64,000 nucleotides of DNA from DASTSN01 sp035549175 (GCA_035549175.1 DASZRL010000130.1:33158-97157), one strand, 5' to 3'; counted from the first letter of the stretch, positions 1-9,036 are shown. Notes: generated by a model from the sequence alone, not told the origin. Program-made: numbers and translations.

Positions 1-696
1 GGCCTGGTCACCAGTGTGGATTTTTCCCAGCCGCCTTACCGGGTGACCATCGACGAGGAAAAAGTAATCGAAGCGGATGCAGTCATTATCGCGACGGGCG
101 CTTCGGCCAAGTGGCTGGGACTGGAAAGCGAACAGCGACTGAACGGTTACGGCGTAAGCGCCTGTGCCGTCTGCGACGGTTTTTTCTTCCGCGGCAAAGA
201 AGTTGCCATTGTGGGGGCCGGGGATACGGCCGCCGAGGAAGCCCTTTATTTGTCCAAGCTCTGCAGCACGGTCCATATGCTGGTACGCCGCGGGGAAATG
301 CGGGCCAGCAAAGTAATGCAGGAACGGGTAATGAAGGCGCCGAATATCCGTATTTACTGGAATACCGAAACCGCCGAGGTGCTGGGGAGCAGCCACGTGG
401 AAGGGGTGCGTATCCGCAACATCCAGAGCGGAGAAACGCAGACCCTCGCTGTCAGCGGATTTTTCGTGGCCATCGGCCACCAGCCTAATTCTGACCTGTT
501 CAAGGGTTGGCTGGACATGGATGAGGCCGGCTACATCAAAACGGTGCCGGGATCAACCCGCACCAACCGGGAAGGGATATTTGCCGCCGGGGATGTCCAG
601 GACAAAATCTACCGCCAGGCCGTCACGGCAGCCGGCAGCGGTTGCATGGCAGCCCTTGATGCAGAAAGGTACCTGGGCGCCAAAGGTATCCATTGA
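1..696 (+). CDS. trxB: Thioredoxin reductase, 5'-truncated by window edge
   Basis: This is the C-terminal 231 residues of an NADPH-dependent FAD thioredoxin reductase, which keeps cytoplasmic thioredoxin reduced. The reading frame is open from base 1, so the N-terminal FAD-binding part lies outside the window; full-length family members have about 310 residues. Visible signs are the redox-active CAVC pair inside the ACAVCDG motif, the NADP-binding Rossmann segment (VAIVGAGDTAAEEAL), the following VRRGEMRASK segment that contacts the NADP phosphate, and the C-terminal FAD motif (GIFAAGDVQD). Both active-site cysteines are present. folB follows 18 bases after the stop and may be co-transcribed. 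The assignment is secure; only the N-terminus is missing. Confidence 0.95.
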   Translation, partial: GLVTSVDFSQPPYRVTIDEEKVIEADAVIIATGASAKWLGLESEQRLNGYGVSACAVCDGFFFRGKEVAIVGAGDTAAEEALYLSKLCSTVHMLVRRGEMRASKVMQERVMKAPNIRIYWNTETAEVLGSSHVEGVRIRNIQSGETQTLAVSGFFVAIGHQPNSDLFKGWLDMDEAGYIKTVPGSTRTNREGIFAAGDVQDKIYRQAVTAAGSGCMAALDAERYLGAKGIH

Positions 697-714
697 TCCA
701 ACGGGATTTCTTCC

Positions 715-1095
715 ATGAGTAATGACCATCAATTTATCATCCGACTGGAAAATCTCCGGTTCACTGCCCATCATGGCCTGTATCCGGAGGAGGCCCTGGC
801 CGGTAACGAATTCCGGGTGGATCTCTGGCTTGCCTTTGTTCCCGCCAAAGAACCGTTTTCCCGCCTGGAAGACACGGTAAACTACGAACGGGTTTACGAG
901 GTGGTCAAGGCGCATATGGACCGCCGTACGAATCTGCTGGAAACGCTCGCGATGCATATCACAGAGGAGATTGGCCGCGATTTCCCGGTGGTTCAGGAAA
1001 TGGAAATCACCATTCGCAAGGCCCATCCCCCCATTCGCCAATTCACCGGACAGGTGGCCGTCACCTACCGTAAACGATTTACCAACCCGTCATGA
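715..1095 (+). CDS. folB: Dihydroneopterin aldolase
   Basis: A 126-residue protein of the FolB family. It cleaves 7,8-dihydroneopterin to 6-hydroxymethyl-dihydropterin and glycolaldehyde in tetrahydrofolate synthesis in the cytoplasm. The N-terminal signature with HHGLYPEE, a following basic and hydrophobic strand (FRVDLWL), a central conserved NYERVYEVV and the C-terminal strand with ITIRKAHPP match the family in order and length (about 120 residues). The start at 715 follows trxB closely. The end overlaps the start of the next gene by four bases (ATGA), pointing to translational coupling. No other folate synthesis gene lies next to it, although the C1-folate gene fthC is 4 kb downstream. 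Confidence 0.93.
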   Translation: MSNDHQFIIRLENLRFTAHHGLYPEEALAGNEFRVDLWLAFVPAKEPFSRLEDTVNYERVYEVVKAHMDRRTNLLETLAMHITEEIGRDFPVVQEMEITIRKAHPPIRQFTGQVAVTYRKRFTNPS

Positions 1096-1850
1096 AATAC
1101 CTGCTGGCCTTACTGCTGCTGGTTGCCGGTTGCCCGGTCGCCCTGGTCGCGCAGGATGTGCCCGGACTGATCCGACAGGCAGACAGCCTGGAACAGAACC
1201 TCCGGGAAAAGGCTGCCTTGGAAACCTTCCGCCAGGTTCTGCAGCAGGACCCCCGTAATTATTATGCGCTCTGGAAAGCCAGCGAGTTGTGCAGTCGCGT
1301 GGGACACCGGATGCCCAACCGGGAACAGCAGCAGGCCTGCTACGAGGCGGCCCGGGAGTATGCCCAATCGGCTATGCGGGTCAACCCGGCCGGCGCAGAC
1401 GGCTATTACTCGATGGCCCTGGCCATGGGGCGCCGGGCACAGTCAGCCTCCGGGGAAGACCGTCTCAATGCCGTACGGGGGATCAAGGCCAATGCCGATA
1501 GAGCCATCCAGCTCAATCCCCGCCACGGCCGGGCCTGGCATGTACTGGGTAAATGGAATTACGAGGTCAGCGGGTTGAACTTTTTTGAGAAATCGGCGAT
1601 CCGGTTATTTTACGGAGGCCTTCCGCAGGCCTCCCTGGAAGAGGCCATCCGTTGCTACGAGAAGGCGCGGCAGCTGGAACCGGATTTTGCCCTGAACGAC
1701 CTGGAACTGGCCAAGGCCTATGACCGCAACGGGGAGCGAAACAAGGCCATCCGGCTTCTGCAGGAAATCCCCCAGTTGCCGGTCAGGACCGAGGACGACA
1801 GCCAGATCCGGCGGGAAGCCAGGGACCTGCTGGGTTCCTGGAGCCGGTAG
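1092..1850 (+). CDS. Exported TPR protein resembling RMD-family TPR proteins
   Basis: A 252-residue protein with an N-terminal signal peptide (hydrophobic residues 3-17, cleavage probably after AQ near residue 21). The rest is tetratricopeptide-like helical repeats: residues about 25-65, 80-120 and 130-215, with the repeat hallmark of Asn-Pro at helix ends (RVNPAGADGYYSM, QLNPRHGRAWHVLG). The segment WHVLGKWNYEVSGLNFFEK followed by FYGGLPQASLEEAI resembles the core of the eukaryotic regulator-of-microtubule-dynamics (RMD) TPR family, which has scattered bacterial members. The gene overlaps folB by four bases. Its function is unknown; as a secreted TPR protein it probably works as a periplasmic scaffold. 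It converges with the MATE gene, with only 8 bases between the stops. Confidence 0.8.
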   Translation: MKYLLALLLLVAGCPVALVAQDVPGLIRQADSLEQNLREKAALETFRQVLQQDPRNYYALWKASELCSRVGHRMPNREQQQACYEAAREYAQSAMRVNPAGADGYYSMALAMGRRAQSASGEDRLNAVRGIKANADRAIQLNPRHGRAWHVLGKWNYEVSGLNFFEKSAIRLFYGGLPQASLEEAIRCYEKARQLEPDFALNDLELAKAYDRNGERNKAIRLLQEIPQLPVRTEDDSQIRREARDLLGSWSR

Positions 1851-1858
1851 GGAAGGAT

Positions 1859-3220
1859 TCAGATGATTTTCTTTTTCCACCGCCCGCTGCGGATATAAAT
1901 AAAGGCAGGTATGAACAGGGCAGTCCAGTACAGCCACTCGCTCATCCAGCCATAGGTAATCGCCAGCTTATATTTTTCCATAACCAGGAACACGTAGCAG
2001 CAGTACAGGCTGATCACGCCCAGCTCAATAAGAAAGGTAACCCGCGTATTTCCTGTTCCGGTCACAGCATTGATCCAGACCACCGAGAATGACATGAGCA
2101 GCATGGCCAGTGATATGACACGCACGACCGGGACACCCTGCCGGATAAATTCCCCGGACTGACCGTATACAGACAGAAAGAGCTGGGGCGCCAGGTTCAG
2201 CAGCAGGGCTACCAGCAAAGCCATTCCCGTACTCAGCTGGACGATGCGGCGGATCAGGGGCAGGACCTGTTCGCGCTGATTCTGCCCGATGACATTACTC
2301 ACCATGGAACTGCAGGCTGCCGCGAAGGCCCAGGTAAACGAACCGAATAGTCCGAAGATGTTGCGCATGGTATTGGAGATGGCCAGGGCGGTTTCGTCCT
2401 GGTTGCGCTCGATAAGGATATAGAAGAATTCCCAGCTGAGAATGCTGATGGCATGCTGGAATACCAGCGGACCGGACATGGCCATTATCCGGGCATTGTT
2501 GGCGCGGTCCCACCGAAAGGTGCGGAACAGGGAGAACCGCCGGCCGATTCCCTTCTGGTGGATGACCAGAAAGATGACAAACATGCCCGTAAATTCTGCG
2601 ATGATCGACGAGACGGCCGCTCCGTTAAAGCCCCATTCCGGGAACCCGAAACGGCCGAAGATCAGCAGGTAATCAAAGACCATGTTGCTGGCCGCCTCCG
2701 CCAGGGTCCCGATCACCAGGTAGCGGCTTTGGTTGGTCCCCACCAGCAAGGCATTGCGCAACTGGTAGATATACAGGAAGGGCAGACCCCACACCCGGAT
2801 CCGCAGGAAACTGATTGCCTGCCGGGCGTTTTCGGGATCATGGATCACATGCCGGAAGAGCAGGGGCGTGAACAGATACGTAATCAGGACACAGACCACC
2901 GCCACACAGAGCGAGAGGAAGACACCCTGGGTAAAAAGACGGCCGATTTCCTCGGGACGGTTTTCCCCCGCCCGCCGGGCGATCAGGGCCTGCAGGCCAT
3001 TATTCAGCCCAAAGCCTACGGAAGCAAAGATCAGGTAGTAGACACCCGTTATGCTGGCCACGGCCAGGGCCTGGGTGCTGTAATGACCCAGGAAGATGTT
3101 GTTGGTGATAAAATTGATCTGCGGGATCAGGATGGCCACACTGATGGGCAGGGCGATCCGGATGATCTGACGGCGACCGGTGTGCACCTGAAGGTCCGGG
3201 TTGTTGCTTGGTATGGTCAT
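1859..3220 (-). CDS. MATE-family multidrug/organic cation efflux transporter
   Basis: A 453-residue integral membrane protein with about 12 predicted transmembrane segments arranged as two similar halves. This is the topology of the MATE family, inner-membrane antiporters that export drugs and metabolites using Na+ or H+ gradients. The N-terminal region (ALPISVAILIPQINFITNN) matches the first MATE helix, where a conserved Pro and the membrane gate lie, and the length is typical. The substrate cannot be read from sequence. It is transcribed alone from a promoter just upstream and converges with the TPR gene. The C-terminus ends in a basic stretch (RSGRWKKKII) expected to be cytoplasmic. Confidence 0.9.
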   Translation of the reverse strand: MTIPSNNPDLQVHTGRRQIIRIALPISVAILIPQINFITNNIFLGHYSTQALAVASITGVYYLIFASVGFGLNNGLQALIARRAGENRPEEIGRLFTQGVFLSLCVAVVCVLITYLFTPLLFRHVIHDPENARQAISFLRIRVWGLPFLYIYQLRNALLVGTNQSRYLVIGTLAEAASNMVFDYLLIFGRFGFPEWGFNGAAVSSIIAEFTGMFVIFLVIHQKGIGRRFSLFRTFRWDRANNARIMAMSGPLVFQHAISILSWEFFYILIERNQDETALAISNTMRNIFGLFGSFTWAFAAACSSMVSNVIGQNQREQVLPLIRRIVQLSTGMALLVALLLNLAPQLFLSVYGQSGEFIRQGVPVVRVISLAMLLMSFSVVWINAVTGTGNTRVTFLIELGVISLYCCYVFLVMEKYKLAITYGWMSEWLYWTALFIPAFIYIRSGRWKKKII

Positions 3221-3255
3221 GCATCAAGGTGAAGGGCTTCTGCCTGCAGGCGGGG

Positions 3256-3263
3256 CAAACCTA
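3256..3263 (-). promoter_or_regulatory. -7 promoter element for the MATE gene
   Basis: On the minus strand the sequence reads TAGGTTTG, an exact match to the Bacteroidota -7 consensus TAnnTTTG. It lies 35 bases before the start codon at 3220, so the leader would be about 30 bases. No clear -33 TTTG is visible at the proper distance. Confidence 0.6.
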
Positions 3264-3356
3264 CGACAAATAATCCTGGTCGTGAAACAGCTGCCAGCCT
3301 GCGTCCGGGGCAGGTGGGATTTTTTAGCTATTATTGCAGCGCAGAATCTATAGCCA

Positions 3357-4190
3357 GTGAATCCCTTGTTCAGTCTTTCTGATGGCAGAGTGGTAGAGCC
3401 CGAGCGGTCCCTTTTATTGCTGGAAGCGGGACCGGATTATGCCAGTTTTACCATTATGCATGCGGCCACCCGGGAAGTGGGCAGACTGTATTTCTATTCG
3501 GTAGGTCCCGGGCAGGAGGATGGCTGGAAGCAACTCAGCGAATCACACGCCCAGGAACTGGCGGGCAGCTTTTCCGATGTGCTGATCAGTTACGGGTACC
3601 TGCAAAACCTGCTCATCCCGGCATCCCATTACAGTTACCGGGATGCGGGAAGGATGCTCCGCCTCGTCCATGGCTCAGAACCCTGGATGATGACCTCGGC
3701 TGTGGACCATCTTCCCGAATGGCAATTATACAATGTCTATGAGGTGCCCCGCCAGGTGCATGCCTGGATGAACCGCCGGTTCCATTCCGGAAAATACTGG
3801 CACCAGCATACCCTGCAATTGCAGGGCCTGGGGGAAAGCGAGCCGGAAGGCCTGATCCAGGTGGATTTCAAGACCAGCCAGTTCAGTGTCCTTGTTTCGG
3901 CCAGCCGGACCCTGCACCTGGCCCAGACCTTCGCCTACAGCCAGCCCCTGGATGTCGTATATTACCTGCTGGCCGCCTGCCGGCGCTTTGGCCTGGACCA
4001 GCAGAAGGTAAGCCTGGTGCTGACCGGGCTGATTGAGCTCCAGTCCGCCCTGTATCATGAACTGCATCAGTATTTTGTTCATATCCGGTTCCGCGAGATT
4101 CCTCCCTCGGTCGTCCTGCCGGACACTGCCGGTACGCTCCCACGGCATTATTTTACTTCGCTACTTAATCTTTCCGCATGCGCATCATAG
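3357..4190 (+). CDS. DUF3822 family protein
   Basis: A 277-residue cytoplasmic protein of the DUF3822 family, found in Bacteroidota immediately upstream of rsmD. No catalytic motif is recognisable. It starts with a GTG codon at 3357; no better ATG is visible upstream in frame. Its end overlaps rsmD by 13 bases, so the two are translated from one message. The consistent pairing with a 16S rRNA methyltransferase suggests a role in ribosome biogenesis or coenzyme metabolism, but that is only inferred from context. It opens a seven-gene same-strand run reaching to 10034. Confidence 0.75.
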   Translation: MNPLFSLSDGRVVEPERSLLLLEAGPDYASFTIMHAATREVGRLYFYSVGPGQEDGWKQLSESHAQELAGSFSDVLISYGYLQNLLIPASHYSYRDAGRMLRLVHGSEPWMMTSAVDHLPEWQLYNVYEVPRQVHAWMNRRFHSGKYWHQHTLQLQGLGESEPEGLIQVDFKTSQFSVLVSASRTLHLAQTFAYSQPLDVVYYLLAACRRFGLDQQKVSLVLTGLIELQSALYHELHQYFVHIRFREIPPSVVLPDTAGTLPRHYFTSLLNLSACAS

Positions 4191-4729
4191 GAGGTGAGCT
4201 TGGGGGACGAAAGCTGACGCCTCCGGCCAGGATGCCTTATACACGCCCCACTACCGATGTGGCGAAGGAAGGACTTTTCAACGTGCTGGAAAATAACCTG
4301 GTCCTGCAGGGACTGAAAACCCTGGATCTGTTCGGGGGTACCGGCAGCATCAGTTATGAACTGGCATCCCGCGGCGCCCGGGACCTGACAATCGTGGAGA
4401 AGGATGCCGCCATGCATGCCTTTATTCAAAAGACCGTTTCCCAACTGGGATTATCGCATTGCCGCGTCGTTCGTATGGACGTGTTCCGGTTTATCGAACA
4501 ATGCCGGGAGCAATTCGATTTCATATTCGCAGGCCCTCCCTATGCACTCCAGGAGATTGACGAACTGCCCCGGCTAGTCTTTGAAAAAAGGCTGCTGCAT
4601 CCGGGTGGCTGGTTTGTACTGGAGCACACTCCCCGCAATGATTACCGGGCCTTTCCGTTTTACCGCGCCCAGCGTCAGTACGGTACGACGATTTTTTCGA
4701 TCTTTACGGAGCCGCCGGAACGGCCCTGA
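4178..4729 (+). CDS. rsmD: 16S rRNA (guanine-N2)-methyltransferase RsmD family
   Basis: A 183-residue Rossmann-fold SAM-dependent methyltransferase of the RsmD family, which methylates G966 (E. coli numbering) of 16S rRNA in the assembled 30S subunit. The N-terminal signature MRIIGGELGGRKL, the Arg-Pro-Thr substrate loop (YTRPTTDVAKEGLFN, residues 21-35) and SAM motif I (LDLFGGTGS, residues 49-57) are clear. The catalytic motif IV, normally (N/D)PPY, reads AGPPY at residues 118-122, so the usual acidic residue is glycine (codon GGC at 4532-4534). This may alter or weaken catalysis, or may be a lineage variant. The start overlaps the DUF3822 gene by 13 bases. Confidence 0.88.
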   Translation: MRIIGGELGGRKLTPPARMPYTRPTTDVAKEGLFNVLENNLVLQGLKTLDLFGGTGSISYELASRGARDLTIVEKDAAMHAFIQKTVSQLGLSHCRVVRMDVFRFIEQCREQFDFIFAGPPYALQEIDELPRLVFEKRLLHPGGWFVLEHTPRNDYRAFPFYRAQRQYGTTIFSIFTEPPERP

Positions 4730-4753
4730 ATGCCAGGAAGGCGCGTTTTTATT

Positions 4754-5419
4754 ATGTACGAACAGATCATATTTGTTACCGGGATAGGTACGGATGTAGG
4801 CAAAACGGTCGTATCGGCTGTCCTGGCCCGGGCCCTGGAGGCGGATTACTGGAAACCCGTACAGGCTGGATTTGACCAGGGCACGGACAGCCAATGGGTG
4901 GCCGGGCTGCTCGGGGAGAAGCGGGGAACCCTTCATCCGGAAGTGTACCGGCTGGCCCTGCCGGCTTCCCCGCACATCGCGGCCCGCCAGGAGGGCATCC
5001 GCCTGAGCGTGCAGGAAATCGTCGGCGCATTCCGCCGGTTACGGCCAGGTAGTTCGCGGCTGGTCGTAGAGGGTGCCGGAGGATTGCTGGTTCCCCTGAA
5101 TGACCGGGAGTTCGTGGCCGATCTGGCTGCGGCATTGGCTACCCGGGTGGTCCTGGTCAGTCGTCATTACCTGGGCAGCATAAATCACTCACTGCTCACG
5201 GCAGCGGTTTGCCGCCAGAAGTCCCTGCCTGTTGGCGGGTGGATCTTTAATGATCAGGCGGCCGGGCTGGAGGATTACCAGGAGGATATCGTGTCCTGGA
5301 GCGGTTATCCGAAACTGGGGGCCGTGCCCCGCCTCGACCAGATAGACAGCGAGACGGTGGCCCGGATTGCCAGCCTGTTGCAGCCCGGGCTTGCATCACT
5401 AATTCACGAATCATGTTGA
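4754..5419 (+). CDS. bioD: Dethiobiotin synthetase
   Basis: ATP-dependent enzyme that closes the ureido ring of dethiobiotin from 7,8-diaminopelargonate and CO2, the next-to-last step of biotin synthesis. The 221-residue protein begins MYEQIIFVTGIGTDVGKT, containing the P-loop GTDVGKT; the later VEGAGGLLVPL motif and the substrate Lys in YWKPVQAG are also typical. An in-frame ATG at 4730 would add eight residues, but 4754 puts the first beta strand at the usual distance from the N-terminus and follows an AGGAAGG stretch. No other biotin genes are next to it, so the bio pathway is split in this genome. The stop overlaps fthC by seven bases (ATGTTGA). Confidence 0.92.
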   Translation: MYEQIIFVTGIGTDVGKTVVSAVLARALEADYWKPVQAGFDQGTDSQWVAGLLGEKRGTLHPEVYRLALPASPHIAARQEGIRLSVQEIVGAFRRLRPGSSRLVVEGAGGLLVPLNDREFVADLAAALATRVVLVSRHYLGSINHSLLTAAVCRQKSLPVGGWIFNDQAAGLEDYQEDIVSWSGYPKLGAVPRLDQIDSETVARIASLLQPGLASLIHESC

Positions 5420-5982
5420 AATCCGAAGCCAGGAAATTGTACCGCAAGAAGCGACAGGCACTGACGGCGGCGGATCGGGCGCGTCTGGATGACCTGCTGC
5501 TGATCCAGTTTCAGACCCTTCGGTTACCGATGGTCCATACAATTTTAGCTTACCAGGCCATGGAATCCCATAATGAGCCGCCAACGGATTCCCTGGTTGG
5601 ATTCCTGGAATTCCGAAACCCTGCCCTGCACGTATGTTACCCGCGCACCGATTTTGCAAATACCCGGCTGGAAGCGGTCCTGATCGACCCTGACACAGGA
5701 TTTGAACTTTCTTCCCAGGGCATTCCGGAGCCTGTAGGCGGCACCGTTACCGGGCCGGGTGCCATAGACCTGGTGCTGGTCCCCACGCTGGTTTTTGACC
5801 GGGCAGGCAACCGCGTCGGATATGGCAAGGGGTTTTATGACCGTTTTCTATCCCAGTGTCGTCCCGATTGCATCAAAGTGGGGCTCTGTTACTTCGCTCC
5901 CGTGGATAAAATCATGGACCGCAGTCATTTTGACGTACCTTTAACCGCCTGTGTCACACCGCAAGCGTGCTATGTTTTCTAA
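5413..5982 (+). CDS. 5-formyltetrahydrofolate cyclo-ligase
   Basis: A 189-residue member of the 5-formyl-THF cyclo-ligase (MTHFS) family, which uses ATP to convert 5-formyl-THF to 5,10-methenyl-THF in the cytoplasm. The N-terminal MLKSEARKLYRKKRQAL supplies the basic nucleotide-binding segment, and the C-terminal signature GYGKGFYDRFL (GKGYYD-type ATP loop) is intact. Length is normal. The start overlaps the bioD stop and the end overlaps the lpxK start by 11 bases, so the gene sits in a translationally coupled operon. Confidence 0.92.
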   Translation: MLKSEARKLYRKKRQALTAADRARLDDLLLIQFQTLRLPMVHTILAYQAMESHNEPPTDSLVGFLEFRNPALHVCYPRTDFANTRLEAVLIDPDTGFELSSQGIPEPVGGTVTGPGAIDLVLVPTLVFDRAGNRVGYGKGFYDRFLSQCRPDCIKVGLCYFAPVDKIMDRSHFDVPLTACVTPQACYVF

Positions 5983-7054
5983 TTTTTTTCTGAAATCATT
6001 CCGGATCCTGCTATTGCCCTTTGCCCTGCTTTACTGGCTCGGGCTGGTGATACGCAACTGGCTGTACGATAGGCGGATCGTGCGCTCCACGGTCTTTGGG
6101 TTGCCCGTTATCTGCATTGGCAACCTGTCCGTTGGGGGTACCGGCAAGTCCCCCCTGGTGGAATACCTGCTCCGCGTCCTTAAGGACCGGTACCGGGTAG
6201 CCACCCTGAGCCGTGGCTACAAACGCAAGACCCGGGGGTATGCCCTGGCGGGCGACCAGAGTACGGCCCTGGACATCGGGGACGAACCCATGCAATTCCA
6301 CCTGAAATACCCGGATGTACCGGTCGCGGTCGGGGAGGAGCGCCTGGTTGCCATCCCCCTGCTCCTGCATGACAGGCCCGATACGCAGGCCATCCTGCTG
6401 GATGATGCCTTTCAGCACCGGGCTGTGAGGGCGGGCCTGAATATCCTGCTAACCGATTATGGAAACCTGTTTACCCGGGACTTTTACCTGCCCACGGGCG
6501 ATCTGCGCGACCTGAAGTCGAGGTACCGGCAGGCGCAGATTCTGGTGGTGACCAAGTGCCCGGCGGACCTGGCGTCCCAGGAAGCCGAAATCATTCGCCG
6601 TGAGATCCGGCCCGTTGCCGGGCAGGACCTTTTTTTCGCCACCCTGAAGTACGAGCCGCCTTACCATATCATTTCCCGGGCTGCCTGTCCATGGCATCCG
6701 GGTACCGAGGTGCTGCTGGTGACCGGGATCGCCAATCCGAAACCGCTGCAACGTGTCCTGGAATCCCAGACCAGCACCTACACCATGCTGCATTACCCGG
6801 ATCACCATATTTTCACGATCGATGACCTCAACGAGATCCGGCGCCAGTTCCAGGCAATCAGCGCGGCTGACAAGATCCTGCTGACCACGGAAAAGGATGC
6901 CGTCCGGCTCCTGAAGTTCCGTCCCCTGATCGAGGGCCTTCCGTTGTATGTTTTACCCGTCCAGCATCAATTTTTATTCGGGCAGGAGGAAGCCTTTAGC
7001 CGTATTGTGATTAAATTCATCGAAAATTTTAACCGAGAAGAACAGAACTACTAA
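5972..7054 (+). CDS. lpxK: Tetraacyldisaccharide 4'-kinase
   Basis: Inner-membrane kinase that phosphorylates the 4' position of the lipid A disaccharide-1-phosphate to give lipid IVA, an essential step of LPS synthesis. The 360-residue protein has one N-terminal membrane helix (residues about 7-26), then the family signature VICIGNLSVGGTGKSP, which includes the P-loop, and further conserved segments (LSRGYKRKTRGY, GDEPMQFH, DDAFQHR). I chose the ATG at 5972 over a GTG at 5951 in the same frame because it gives the usual short N-terminus before the helix. The stop TAA shares its last base with the start codon of rnr (TAATG). Confidence 0.93.
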   Translation: MFSNFFLKSFRILLLPFALLYWLGLVIRNWLYDRRIVRSTVFGLPVICIGNLSVGGTGKSPLVEYLLRVLKDRYRVATLSRGYKRKTRGYALAGDQSTALDIGDEPMQFHLKYPDVPVAVGEERLVAIPLLLHDRPDTQAILLDDAFQHRAVRAGLNILLTDYGNLFTRDFYLPTGDLRDLKSRYRQAQILVVTKCPADLASQEAEIIRREIRPVAGQDLFFATLKYEPPYHIISRAACPWHPGTEVLLVTGIANPKPLQRVLESQTSTYTMLHYPDHHIFTIDDLNEIRRQFQAISAADKILLTTEKDAVRLLKFRPLIEGLPLYVLPVQHQFLFGQEEAFSRIVIKFIENFNREEQNY

Positions 7055-9036
7055 TGGGAAGAAAAAATTCCAAGAAAAAAGTCAAGGAAAAGAAGACCAT
7101 ACCGGACCGGATCCTGACCGGGGTTCTGGATGTTACCCGGTCCGGCATGGGCTTTGTCATCGTGGAGGATATGCCCGTGGACATCATGATCCGGCCGGGT
7201 GATTTTCATACTGCCCTTCATGGTGATAGGGTGACCGTAAAGATCAAAAAAGGGAGTGAAGGGGGGCGTCGTCTGCAGGGCAAGGTGACCGGTGTACTGA
7301 AACGACGGCAAACGGAGTTTATCGGCCGGCTGGAACTGAGCAAAAACTTCGGATTCGTGGTCGTACAGTCCGAGCGGCCCATGCCGGATATTTTTGTGCC
7401 GCTATCCCGGATCCGGGAGGCCCGGAACAAGGACCGCGTGGTGGTGAGGCTGACTGAATGGGAAAAGGATGGAAAGCGGCCTTCCGGCGAGGTAGTGAGC
7501 GTGTTGCAGCAGGAGGATACCAATGATATGGCCATGAAAGAAATCCTGCTGGGAAACGGATTTCCACTGGAATTTGGCGAGGAGGTACTCGAAGAGGCAG
7601 CCCGTATCCCCGATACCATACCCAAATCGGAGATTAAAGCACGCCGGGATTTCCGGGAAGTACTCACCTTTACGATCGACCCGGTCGATGCCAAGGACTT
7701 TGATGATGCCCTTTCTTTTCGGGCTCTTTCCGACGGACGCTTCGAGATCGGCGTCCATATTGCGGATGTCAGCCACTTCCTGGTTCCGGAACAGGCCATG
7801 GACCAGGCCGCCTATCAGAAAGCCACGTCGGTATACTTGCCAGATCGTGTAAATCCCATGCTCCCGGAACAGATTTCCAATGTATTATGTTCCCTTCGTC
7901 CCCACGAAGACAAACTGGCCTTTTCGGCGGTTTTCGAGATGTCCGCGGACGGGACCATCCACCACACCTGGCTGGGCAAAACCGTGATACATTCCAACCA
8001 CCGCTTCACCTACGAGGAGGTACAGGAGATTATTGAATCCAAAACAGGACTGTATGCCGAGGAACTCCTTTTTCTCAATGAGGTGGCGCAGCAGATGCGG
8101 CGGGACCGGTTTGAAAAGGGCGCCATCAGTTTTTCCTCCCAGGAAGTGCGTTTCAAACTGGACGGGGAGGGGCGGCCGGTCGGCATCCTGATCAAGGAAA
8201 GCAAGGAGGCGCACCAGCTGATCGAGGAATTCATGCTGCTGGCCAACCGCAAGGTGGCCGAACACCTGGGACGGGTCCACGCGGATGGCAAACCATTGCC
8301 TTTTCCCTACCGGGTTCACGATGACCCGGACCAGGAAAAATTATTGCCCTTTATAGCCTTTGCCCGCAAGTTTGGTCACCAGTTCGATACCAGTTCCCCG
8401 CAGCGTATCGCGGAGTCTTTTAACCGGATGCTGCGTGACGTGACTGGCAAGCCCGAACAGCATGTCCTGGAGCAACTGGGCATCCGTACCATGGCCAAGG
8501 CCAAGTACACGACCGAGAATGTCGGCCATTACGGGCTGGGCTTTGAACATTATTGTCATTTTACCTCCCCCATACGCCGGTACCCGGATATCATGGTCCA
8601 CCGCATCCTCCACCAGGTACTGACCGGAACCATCCGGGTGGACCGGAACCTGGAGGAAAAATGCAAGCACTGCAGTGAGCGGGAACGGGCGGCCATGGAA
8701 GCCGAACGGAGCGCCAACAAATACAAGCAGGTGGAGTACATGACCAATTTCCTGGGCGAGGAATTTGAAGGGGTGATCAGCGGCGTGGCCAGTTTCGGAT
8801 TTTGGGTGGAAACCGTCGAGCACAAGTGCGAAGGACTGGTGAGTGTCAGCAGCCTGGCCGAATTCGATGATTTCCGGCATGTGGAAGCCGATTATTGCCT
8901 GGTAGGTCAACGCAGCAAGCGGATGTTCCGTATGGGCGACAAAGTGCGTATCAAGGTGGTGGCGGCCAACCTGGAAAAACGCCAACTGGATTACGAATGG
9001 GTAATCGCCAGCGGGCTCAAAAATAAACCCAAATAG
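7054..9036 (+). CDS. rnr: Ribonuclease R (RNB-family 3'-5' exoribonuclease)
   Basis: A 660-residue processive exoribonuclease that degrades structured RNA. Domains in order: a lysine-rich N-terminus, cold-shock/OB domains (about residues 20-150), the RNB catalytic domain (about 210-540) with the metal-binding aspartates in IDPVDAKDFDDALSF, and a C-terminal S1 RNA-binding domain (about 568-652). The N-terminal helix-turn-helix of E. coli RNase R is absent, which explains the shorter length. The start codon overlaps the lpxK stop by one base. It may act in rRNA quality control, which fits the rsmD gene in the same operon. Confidence 0.93.
   Translation: MGRKNSKKKVKEKKTIPDRILTGVLDVTRSGMGFVIVEDMPVDIMIRPGDFHTALHGDRVTVKIKKGSEGGRRLQGKVTGVLKRRQTEFIGRLELSKNFGFVVVQSERPMPDIFVPLSRIREARNKDRVVVRLTEWEKDGKRPSGEVVSVLQQEDTNDMAMKEILLGNGFPLEFGEEVLEEAARIPDTIPKSEIKARRDFREVLTFTIDPVDAKDFDDALSFRALSDGRFEIGVHIADVSHFLVPEQAMDQAAYQKATSVYLPDRVNPMLPEQISNVLCSLRPHEDKLAFSAVFEMSADGTIHHTWLGKTVIHSNHRFTYEEVQEIIESKTGLYAEELLFLNEVAQQMRRDRFEKGAISFSSQEVRFKLDGEGRPVGILIKESKEAHQLIEEFMLLANRKVAEHLGRVHADGKPLPFPYRVHDDPDQEKLLPFIAFARKFGHQFDTSSPQRIAESFNRMLRDVTGKPEQHVLEQLGIRTMAKAKYTTENVGHYGLGFEHYCHFTSPIRRYPDIMVHRILHQVLTGTIRVDRNLEEKCKHCSERERAAMEAERSANKYKQVEYMTNFLGEEFEGVISGVASFGFWVETVEHKCEGLVSVSSLAEFDDFRHVEADYCLVGQRSKRMFRMGDKVRIKVVAANLEKRQLDYEWVIASGLKNKPK

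Noticed and set aside
2453..3232. 259-residue plus-strand frame inside the MATE gene
   Set aside because: Opposite strand to a clear transporter gene; composition is that of an antisense frame.
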